From Gracilimonas halophila (GTDB lineage Bacteria > Bacteroidota > Rhodothermia > Balneolales > Balneolaceae), in the NCBI RefSeq assembly GCF_042684365.1, contig NZ_JBHULI010000004.1, positions 1 through 22,788 of the forward strand: 22,788 nt of DNA, written 5' to 3'. The notes beneath the pieces were generated by a model. The model saw only the letters and a program-made list of their open reading frames with translations. It did no database searches and was not told the DNA's origin. The translations under genes were made by a program, and so were the position numbers. Below are positions 7,787-14,682 of the stretch, one piece after another (position 1 is the stretch's first letter; every line of letters starts with the position of its first letter).

Positions 7787-7832
7787 TCCCCTAATGTAGA
7801 GACACAAGATTTTGTGTCTCTACATTAGGGGA
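7787..7832. repeat. Perfect 21-bp palindromic hairpin (dispersed-repeat type) between recQ and the small membrane protein
   Basis: CCCCTAATGTAGAGACACAA (7788-7807) pairs perfectly with 7812-7831, plus one flanking T-A pair, around the 4-nt loop GATT. The TAGAGAC...GTCTCTA core resembles a widespread family of short palindromic repeats that I recall from cyanobacterial and Bacteroidota genomes. It lies between two convergent gene ends, 4 nt past the stop of the leftward small protein, and could act as a 3'-end hairpin for both transcripts although it lacks a T run. Confidence 0.88.
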
Positions 7833-7836
7833 ATAA

Positions 7837-8031
7837 TCATGTTTTATCTGCAGATCTTTTCTGCCAAAACATCTCAAAAACAACCATACCGGCTGACCAT
7901 AATACAGAGATAACTACTGTTTCCAGCCAATCAAATCCGGTATCAGAAAATAAATACATCCCACTTGCATAGATCGGGGCGAACACAATGATACCTGCAA
8001 CAAACCGAGCGAATTTTTCTTTTCGAGTCAT
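7837..8031 (-). CDS. Small two-helix membrane protein of unknown function
   Basis: A 64-aa protein I do not recognise. It has a basic N-terminus (MTRKEKFAR), two hydrophobic helices (about residues 9-28 and 35-55), and a basic C-terminal tail (WQKRSADKT). The positive charges at both ends suggest both termini are cytoplasmic, as a hairpin. The composition looks like a real membrane protein, and it fits snugly between the hflC terminator (ending near 8051) and the 21-bp palindrome (7787-7832). The space before its ATG is only about 20 nt, so it must either be read through from hflKC past the terminator or have a promoter overlapping the terminator. No Shine-Dalgarno sequence is visible. Confidence 0.65.
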   Translation of the reverse strand: MTRKEKFARFVAGIIVFAPIYASGMYLFSDTGFDWLETVVISVLWSAGMVVFEMFWQKRSADKT

Positions 8032-8050
8032 ATACTAAGGTTATTTAAAC

Positions 8051-8082
8051 AAAAAAAGCACGAGTGATTAACCCGTGCTTTT
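8051..8082 (-). terminator. Intrinsic terminator of the hflKC transcript
   Basis: AAAAGCACG (8054-8062) pairs with CGTGCTTTT (8074-8082) around an 11-nt loop. Read leftward, the stem runs into seven T residues (8051-8057). It lies 25 nt past the hflC stop codon. The rightward version has a shorter T run. Confidence 0.88.
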
Positions 8083-8107
8083 AAAATACGATTTAGATTT
8101 AATTTAC

Positions 8108-9055
8108 CTAATCAATACTGTTCAAATATCTAAAGAAATCGCTATTTGTGGAAAGAATGATATTGGTTTCTTTATCCATAGTTTTAACATAGGCATCCAT
8201 GGATCTTACAAATGAGTACAGATCCCTGGATTGATTGTTCCTGTTGTAAGCTGCATTGTAGATAGCAGCTGCCCGTGCATCAGCTTCCCCCCTTATGATC
8301 TCTGCTTCCCGGAAGGCTTCTGACTGAATTCGCGCCAGATCCCTTTCTTTTTCACCATTTATACGGGATGCCTCACCCTGACCTTCGGACCTAAACTCAT
8401 CCGCAATTCGGTTTCGTTCTGAGATCATTCGGTCGTATACCGTCTGGCGAACATCCTGAACATAATTAACTCTTTTGATCCGAAAATCTAAAATGGCGAT
8501 ACCAAGGTCGGCTGCTCTTTGATTGGCTAACTCCTGAATATCTTCCTGAATTTGCTGGCGACCTGTACTAATATCTTCGAGAGAATCTTCTACAACTTCC
8601 AGCATTAAAGCACCGGTAGTATCCGGTTCGCGGTTGCTTGATCTTACGATCTCCAGTAAGTCATGTGATGCGATCGCGTTTCGTGTTTCCCCATCCAGAA
8701 TATCATCTAATCGTGATTGAGCACCTCGTTCAGATCCCAATCGCTGGTAGAACTGAAGAGGGTCTGTTATTTGCCATCTTGCGTATGAATCTACGAAGAT
8801 GAATTTCTTATCACGTGTCGGAATTTGATTTCTATCACCATCCCATTCCAAATATCTCTTCTCAAAGAAATTCGCTTTCTGCACAAATGGGATCTTAAAT
8901 TTCAAACCGGGTTCATCTACCGCTTCACCCACCGGATCACCAAATTGAGTTATGATCACTTGTTCGGTTTCATGTACAATATAAAACCCGTCAATCACCG
9001 TGAAAAAAACTACTAAACCAACAACCGCTGCTATAATTCCTTTTGCCTGACTCAT
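8108..9055 (-). CDS. hflC: HflC, SPFH/band-7 membrane protein
   Basis: A 315-aa protein with one N-terminal membrane anchor (about residues 5-23) followed by an SPFH (prohibitin-like) domain. The start ETEQVIITQFGDPV is the hallmark entry to the domain, and RDKKFIFVDSYARWQITDPLQFYQ is typical of HflC. A long helical region follows (SERNRIADEFRSEGQGEASRINGEKERDLARIQ), then SFVRSMDAYVKTMDKETNIILSTNSDFF, the classic HflC end. With HflK it forms a large cage in the inner membrane that encloses and modulates the FtsH protease. Its ATG overlaps the hflK stop in TAATG, so translation is probably coupled. ftsH is not in the window, as is usual. Confidence 0.95.
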   Translation of the reverse strand: MSQAKGIIAAVVGLVVFFTVIDGFYIVHETEQVIITQFGDPVGEAVDEPGLKFKIPFVQKANFFEKRYLEWDGDRNQIPTRDKKFIFVDSYARWQITDPLQFYQRLGSERGAQSRLDDILDGETRNAIASHDLLEIVRSSNREPDTTGALMLEVVEDSLEDISTGRQQIQEDIQELANQRAADLGIAILDFRIKRVNYVQDVRQTVYDRMISERNRIADEFRSEGQGEASRINGEKERDLARIQSEAFREAEIIRGEADARAAAIYNAAYNRNNQSRDLYSFVRSMDAYVKTMDKETNIILSTNSDFFRYLNSID

Positions 9056-10065
9056 TAGTTGCCTCCGTTATCATTTTGAGATGAAGTTGAACTTACTCCA
9101 TCTATCTGCATTTGAAGTAGTGGCAATACGTTATTTCCACTTTCATCTGTAATAATTTTCCTACCCATTCTTGGAATTACCTCTTCCATCGTTTCTAAGA
9201 ATATTCGTTGTTTAGTAACCTGAGGGGCTTTGATATACTCGGCATAAAGGTCGTTAAATCTGGACACCTCACCCTCAGCATTATTGATCCTTTCAGAGGC
9301 ATAACCCTCAGCTCTTTGTATAGTTTCCTGGGCCTGTCCGCGTGCTCTTGGAATTACCCTGTTATAATCAGCTTTTGCCTGATTGATCAAGGTTTCTCTT
9401 TCCTGCTGGGCTTCATTCACAGCGTTGAAAGACGGTTTAACAGGGTTTGGGGGATTGATATCCTGCAATACTACCTGCTCAATTGTGATCCCAAGTTCAT
9501 ATTCCTGAACCAACGCCTGAATCAGGTTCTGAACTTCTATCGATACTTCAGCACGTCCAACAGTAAGAACTTCGTTCACTGTTCTGTCGCCTACGATCTG
9601 CCGCATGGCCGCTTCAGAAATATCTGAAAGAGTAGATTCTGCATTACGAACTTTGAACAAATAGCTATACGGATCGTTTATGCGATATTGAACTACCCAT
9701 TCCACATCCGCCAGGTTCAGATCACCGGTTAACATCAATGACTCATCTTCATATCCTGCTTTTTGATATTGAGATTGCACACCGGCTTCTACAGTACGGT
9801 ATCCGAATTCTTGTTTAAGTTGTCGTTCAACAGGTACCAATTCTACCTGATCTATGAGTGGGAGCTTGTAATTAAGTCCCGGTTCAACTGATTCCACATA
9901 TTTTCCTAGTCGTACAACCACTCCTACTTCTTCCGGATCAACCGTAAAGAATGTAGAAAAGCCAGCGAAAAGCACAATCAATCCGATTACAATTGACCGA
10001 ATGTTTTTTGTGACCTTCTCAAACTGTGGCGGTACATTAAAATCAAAGTCTTGATCTTGAGCCAT
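9055..10065 (-). CDS. hflK: HflK, SPFH/band-7 membrane protein
   Basis: A 336-aa partner of HflC. The N-terminal tail (about 20 residues) lacks the glycine-rich stretch of the E. coli protein. A membrane anchor follows (about 22-42), then the SPFH domain beginning DPEEVGVVVRLGKYVESVEPGL. The region DINPPNPVKPSFNAVNEAQQERE is characteristic of HflK, followed by a long alanine/glutamate-rich coiled coil and a short polar C-terminus (SSTSSQNDNGGN). It acts with HflC as a regulator of FtsH-dependent membrane protein turnover. It follows the PP2C phosphatase gene by 61 nt on the same strand, with an AT-rich hairpin in the gap, so it may be read from that transcript as well as from its own promoter. 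Confidence 0.95.
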   Translation of the reverse strand: MAQDQDFDFNVPPQFEKVTKNIRSIVIGLIVLFAGFSTFFTVDPEEVGVVVRLGKYVESVEPGLNYKLPLIDQVELVPVERQLKQEFGYRTVEAGVQSQYQKAGYEDESLMLTGDLNLADVEWVVQYRINDPYSYLFKVRNAESTLSDISEAAMRQIVGDRTVNEVLTVGRAEVSIEVQNLIQALVQEYELGITIEQVVLQDINPPNPVKPSFNAVNEAQQERETLINQAKADYNRVIPRARGQAQETIQRAEGYASERINNAEGEVSRFNDLYAEYIKAPQVTKQRIFLETMEEVIPRMGRKIITDESGNNVLPLLQMQIDGVSSTSSQNDNGGN

Positions 10066-10102
10066 GTTCTCTTATTTATTTCTTTATGTATTTGTTCTAT
10101 AG

Positions 10103-10124
10103 TTATTTAGAGATTCCTAAATAA
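10103..10124. repeat. AT-rich inverted repeat between the PP2C gene and hflK
   Basis: TTATTTAG (10103-10110) pairs with CTAAATAA (10117-10124) around a 6-nt loop. It starts just past the PP2C stop codon. No T run follows leftward. It may be a weak attenuator, an RNA processing site, or an operator for hflKC. Confidence 0.5.
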
Positions 10125-10126
10125 TA

Positions 10127-12664
10127 TTAAACCTTCAAGCATATGATAGTGGTATCATCTACCAATTGATAGTTACTAAACTTTTGCACAGTACGTTTTA
10201 TCTCTTGTGCAATTTCGTATGCTGAAAGTGAATCTGTGTCTATTGATTCTAGTAAACGAGGTACCTCTTCAAAACCAAATCGTTCGCCTTTTTCATTCAC
10301 TGCTTCAGGAAGACCATCTGAATAAAGCAGGAAAAAGTCACCTTTTTTCATAGCAATAGTTTCGGCTCTGTAAGTAACATTCTTTTTTATCCCCAAAGGA
10401 TAAGCCGGAGCCGGGGTATGAATATATTCCGCAATTCCATTTCGTTTTAAGATTGGTCTGCAATGTCCCGCATTTGCTATGCTCATTTGCATGGTCTCAA
10501 ACTCGTAACGTGCAAGGGCACAGGTAATAAAAGTTCGCTTATCTGTTCGATAAAAAATTGGTTCTGTTATACGTGATAGAATATCAGAAGGCATGTCATC
10601 TTTCATTCTGGAAAGAAGAAGACCACTTGTGAAAACTGCCGGCATTGCAGCCCTCATGGCTTTACCGGATACATCAACAACGGCCATATTTATAGCCGTT
10701 GGGTTACCGGCTTTATCTTCACTCAAAACATAATCGAAGTAGTCTCCACCTACTTCAAAAGAAGGAAGGAAAAAACCATAGACATCAATCCCATCTACTT
10801 TCGGCGCTTTTAGTGGCATCAATTTATACTGGCTTTCACGAGCGATCTCAATTTCCTTTTCCACCCGCAAGTGCTGAGCCATCCGTTCCTCATATTCAGG
10901 AATATAATCCCCAACTTCAGAAACCGAGACTCCATATCTATAGGCAATAAATCCATAGATAAAAGGACCTGCCATTATAAAAGACTGTACCCATCCCACA
11001 TAAGCTACCTCAATGGAAGAGGAACCGATGTAAGGTTGTATCATCAAAAATACTGAGAAGAACCACCATCCCGTACTAACCGTTAATAATCCAAATTCTT
11101 TGATGGCATAAATGAAGATCACCGTTATACTTAGATAGATAAGAATATCATGAAAAACGGTACCGCTTGTTCCGATCAATCTGCCCAATACTGATATACA
11201 TATTCCTGAGATCACAATAGCTAACAAGCTTGCAAGCCATTCTCTTTTTATCCAATGTTGCAGAATTGAATAAACGAAACCGATCTGAGCAATACACACC
11301 AGCCAGGTTGTAGTCCAGGAACTCATGTTGATGGTAAGCAGCTTTGGGGTAATACTCGCCTCCGAAAATCCAAACTGACTATCAGCCTGGATCAAGAATT
11401 CCCCGGAAAAGTATAGTATAGAAGACATAACCCCTATTACAATACCCCCGAAAGCAAATCCGTGGACCAAGCCCGAACCCGTTTCACTTACAAAAAACTT
11501 TCGTTGCCATAGAGCATCAATAATATCAATCTGATGCTGGCCTTGAGATCGGGCTAATGCTTCCCAGCTTATGTATGCTAATGCAGCATAAAGTCCTACT
11601 ACCAAAGCAAAAACCAAATTATTTACGGTACCGGCAAATATTCCGGCAGTACTCAAAAAAGGATTGTAGCTATATATATAATAGATAGCCCTCCAGCCGT
11701 AGACTCCGGCTGAAATAGCTATAAAGATCACCACGGCTCTGCGCCATTCCACTTTTCCTTTAAAAATATTTTTAAGCCCAACTGCAAAGATCAAGATAAT
11801 GAGCAAAAATAAGGTGGAGAACAGGATGTAAGAAAAAAGCAGGTCTTCCGAGTTGTCAGTTGTACCTGATTTTAAGTCTTCGGGCTCAAAAGAATCCAAG
11901 GCAGAAAAAGATTGAATAGTGAAACCAAATTGGGTTCTAAAACCGGATTCATCATTAATTTCACGAACAATAGGCTGTAATCGTAAAATGAGTTTTTCAG
12001 GTGCTCTAACTGTATCAGTCTTTACAGTCCAAACGATTTCCAATGACTCCTCATCACGACCATTATTCAGTTCCCTTCTATTGTTTTGACCTTCATTGTC
12101 TGCTATAACTGAGTTATCAAAGGAATCCTGCTTCAATTCATATATTCCCAGATCATAGCCCAGAATATCTCCCACTACCTTTTCAGCTATGCTAAACAAT
12201 GAATCTCCCTGTATAAAAGTTGGGTTGGGATTTTCGTTATGGCTGTTTATGCGAATAATTTTACCGTTGTTGGCTAAATTTATTTTAAGCCTTCCGGTAT
12301 CGTTGAATAATTGTTCAAGAGTGGCAAAAACGCCATTGCTGCTTTTTGCAGAACCTATAACAGTTTCCCAGCTTTGAATATGAAACCCTTTTTTGTTCAG
12401 CGCTGCAGGAGAAGGGCTTTCTTCAATTGTATCTTGCAAGGTTTTTGTATAGCTCAAATGCTGTCTTCGGGTCGACATCAGGGCTAAGCTGTCTACAGAG
12501 AACCCTAGCTCTTGAACGATTTCTCCAATTTTTTCTTCAACCTGAGCTTTGCTTTCACTTATAGGAGCTGATGCATAGAATTCGATATCCGGCCGGAGTA
12601 TAAAATAGCTCAGAATACCGGCCAAACCGCATAATAGTAATATGTAAGATCTTCTATTTAACAA
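10127..12664 (-). CDS. Membrane-anchored SpoIIE-type PP2C serine phosphatase
   Basis: An 845-aa signalling phosphatase. An N-terminal anchor (about 7-24) is followed by an exported region (about 25-272), then about eight or nine hydrophobic helices (276-577), a short helical linker (584-615, RVEKEIEIARESQYKLMP, as in RsbU-like proteins) and a PP2C/SpoIIE domain (about 620-845). Metal-binding motifs are intact: VGGDYFD (638-644), DVSGKAM (664-670), NAGH (731-734), YSDGLPEA (781-788) and DDTTI (836-840). Such enzymes dephosphorylate STAS-domain anti-sigma antagonists or similar phosphoserine proteins, here presumably in response to a signal in the envelope or membrane. The start is a TTG at 12664: an in-frame stop lies seven codons upstream with no ATG between, and a later start would lose the anchor. 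A membrane histidine kinase is the upstream neighbour on the same strand. No STAS or RsbW-like partner is nearby. Confidence 0.88.
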   Translation of the reverse strand: MLNRRSYILLLCGLAGILSYFILRPDIEFYASAPISESKAQVEEKIGEIVQELGFSVDSLALMSTRRQHLSYTKTLQDTIEESPSPAALNKKGFHIQSWETVIGSAKSSNGVFATLEQLFNDTGRLKINLANNGKIIRINSHNENPNPTFIQGDSLFSIAEKVVGDILGYDLGIYELKQDSFDNSVIADNEGQNNRRELNNGRDEESLEIVWTVKTDTVRAPEKLILRLQPIVREINDESGFRTQFGFTIQSFSALDSFEPEDLKSGTTDNSEDLLFSYILFSTLFLLIILIFAVGLKNIFKGKVEWRRAVVIFIAISAGVYGWRAIYYIYSYNPFLSTAGIFAGTVNNLVFALVVGLYAALAYISWEALARSQGQHQIDIIDALWQRKFFVSETGSGLVHGFAFGGIVIGVMSSILYFSGEFLIQADSQFGFSEASITPKLLTINMSSWTTTWLVCIAQIGFVYSILQHWIKREWLASLLAIVISGICISVLGRLIGTSGTVFHDILIYLSITVIFIYAIKEFGLLTVSTGWWFFSVFLMIQPYIGSSSIEVAYVGWVQSFIMAGPFIYGFIAYRYGVSVSEVGDYIPEYEERMAQHLRVEKEIEIARESQYKLMPLKAPKVDGIDVYGFFLPSFEVGGDYFDYVLSEDKAGNPTAINMAVVDVSGKAMRAAMPAVFTSGLLLSRMKDDMPSDILSRITEPIFYRTDKRTFITCALARYEFETMQMSIANAGHCRPILKRNGIAEYIHTPAPAYPLGIKKNVTYRAETIAMKKGDFFLLYSDGLPEAVNEKGERFGFEEVPRLLESIDTDSLSAYEIAQEIKRTVQKFSNYQLVDDTTIICLKV

Positions 12665-12787
12665 GTGCTTTAGTTGCCCTAATTATATACCTGATTTAGT
12701 TATACCAAAAGGTAAAAACGTTAAACAGAAGCTACGATTTTTTAGCAGCTTTGTTACCGGATTTTTATTATTGCGTTTATCAAGAAG

Positions 12788-14581
12788 TTATTTCTCTATT
12801 ATGAACTCAATTCTAAAAGAACTTCCAGAACCTTCACTTTTTTCCAAAATCTGAAACTCTCCATTTAGCTGTGCGGTCAAAGTTTTGATCAAAGTAGCCC
12901 CTAAGGAATCAGAACCTGAAAACTTTTCTATTTCGAAGCCACTTCCATTATCTGAAATAGTCATAATTACCTTATCCCCTTCTTTTATGACCTGAACTTT
13001 TACCTGTCCTTCTTTTTGTTCCCCAAATGCATGTTTGAATGCATTCACAATAAGTTCATTTACTAAAAGTGAACAAGGTATTGCTTGATTTATACTCAGA
13101 GAAATAGGTTCGACTTCTGAAATTAGTTCAATATTGCGGCCTTCATTCATATGCATACTACTTATAGCCTGCATAAGGTCATTTATATATTTGTCATATT
13201 CTATATAGGCAAGAGACTCACTTTCATAGAGCATCTCATGTACCAATGCTATTGACTGTATCCTCATTTGGCTGTCACTCAATGCCTTTTCTACATGCTC
13301 ATTTTTAGCACTATAACTTTGAAGCTGGAGTAAGCCGGATACTACGGCCAGATTATTTTTTACACGGTGATGGATCTCTGCTAACATCACTTCTTTTTCC
13401 TTAAGTGAAGCCCTGATTTTTTTCTCTGCTTTTTTACGATCAGAAATATCACTTGCTACTGCTACTGTACCTACTTTTTCATTCTTATGATCAAGTAGGT
13501 CAGCTTCTGAAAATAATACCGGAATAGTAGTTTTATTTTTATGTATTAAAGAAAACTCAAAGGATCGGTGATTGCTTTTTTTCTTTTCATAAAAATCTCC
13601 CATTTCCTCAAAGTTATAAAACTTGGTGACTGACTGGTTCATCATTTCATCAATAGTATAACCTGTAAGTCTTCCGGCAGCAGAATTTGTCCGAATTAAA
13701 GTGCCATCATTATCAGCTACAAAAACGGCTTCCTGTATCGACTCAATAATATTATCTAAGTATGCTTTTGAAACCGTGGTTTTTTGAAGTCCTGCCGCCA
13801 TATTGTTAAAAGCTTCAGCAAGTTCTCCAAGTTCATCTTTTGAAGTTACTTCAATGCGCTCATTAAGGTTTCCCTCCCCAATTTTCTTTGCAGAATTACT
13901 TAACCTGGAAAGTGGATTTGCAATAGACCGATAGATATAAGTGGCCAATACGATCGCAAATAATATTGAAAAAAGAGTGGCAATGTAGTTTGCCATTTCT
14001 GCCCTTTTCAGCGATTCATCCAATTCCTGATTTATACCCTGCTGAACATCAAGTACATAGTTTCTAAGCTGTGTTATCTTAGGAATGATATTATTCCGAA
14101 AATAACGCTCTATGGAATTCAAGAACATAAGGTTTGCCCGTTCACTGTCTTCTCCGCTTAAACTGAGCCATTCTCTTGAAATAGATCTGTAGACTTCATA
14201 ACTCTGTAGAAGCTCATTTAGATCTTCCGGGAGGCGTTCGTTTTCGCCCAATAGCAGCTCTAATTCTAACAGAGCAGATTCAAACTTTTCAAGTTCTCTT
14301 TCAAAATTACTGTTAAGATCTACTACAGCAGGGAGTTCTTGAATAGTGTTATATGACTTCGCAGTTATCAGAGCTTCTCTGATCCCATTTAGAAAGATAA
14401 GACTTTGGAACAGACTCCTCTCCATCTCACCGGTGTAAATCACTACCTGTGATGCCTCATTGACCGAGTATAGCTGTTCCTGTCTAATCTCTGATGTAAA
14501 TTGATCAGAGACAAACCCTACCACAGCCAACAATAAGCTGATGCAGATAAAGCCAATGATAATTTTTGTACCGAGTCTCAA
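12788..14581 (-). CDS. Membrane sensor histidine kinase (HAMP-PAS-HisKA_2-HATPase)
   Basis: A 597-aa transmembrane kinase. Layout: first helix (about 7-26), periplasmic helical sensor (about 30-195), second helix (about 198-217), HAMP (about 218-270), PAS (about 272-385), HisKA_2 phosphoacceptor helix with EIHHRVKNNL (402-411, His404/His405) and an ATPase domain with N-box NELIVNAFKH (508-517), G1 box DNGSGF (544-549) and a G2-like LGATLI (560-565). The HisKA_2 type often signals to single-domain regulators or stress pathways. No response regulator lies beside it, so it is orphan in this window. The start is TTG at 14581: it is the only plausible start codon after the in-frame upstream stop, and it keeps the first membrane helix. 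The downstream PP2C gene begins after 123 nt on the same strand. Confidence 0.9.
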   Translation of the reverse strand: MRLGTKIIIGFICISLLLAVVGFVSDQFTSEIRQEQLYSVNEASQVVIYTGEMERSLFQSLIFLNGIREALITAKSYNTIQELPAVVDLNSNFERELEKFESALLELELLLGENERLPEDLNELLQSYEVYRSISREWLSLSGEDSERANLMFLNSIERYFRNNIIPKITQLRNYVLDVQQGINQELDESLKRAEMANYIATLFSILFAIVLATYIYRSIANPLSRLSNSAKKIGEGNLNERIEVTSKDELGELAEAFNNMAAGLQKTTVSKAYLDNIIESIQEAVFVADNDGTLIRTNSAAGRLTGYTIDEMMNQSVTKFYNFEEMGDFYEKKKSNHRSFEFSLIHKNKTTIPVLFSEADLLDHKNEKVGTVAVASDISDRKKAEKKIRASLKEKEVMLAEIHHRVKNNLAVVSGLLQLQSYSAKNEHVEKALSDSQMRIQSIALVHEMLYESESLAYIEYDKYINDLMQAISSMHMNEGRNIELISEVEPISLSINQAIPCSLLVNELIVNAFKHAFGEQKEGQVKVQVIKEGDKVIMTISDNGSGFEIEKFSGSDSLGATLIKTLTAQLNGEFQILEKSEGSGSSFRIEFIIEK

Positions 14582-14682
14582 ATTAGCCGTTTTTTTAGAA
14601 ATCGATTCAAAGTATAGATTAGACTTAGAAAACTCTACGAATCAAAAATTAAAAAAGACTCATGTAACAAAATTAGAATCCC

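Noticed and set aside
9208..9627. A 139-codon rightward open frame opposite hflK
   Set aside because: hflK is unmistakable on the other strand; the rightward translation has low-complexity, cysteine/leucine-rich shadow character.
11500..11600. CPBP-type intramembrane protease signature in the membrane part of the phosphatase (SWEALARS, then GLVHGFAFGG)
   Set aside because: The double glutamate and arginine of the EExxxR motif and the spaced histidines are not present, so the resemblance is too weak.
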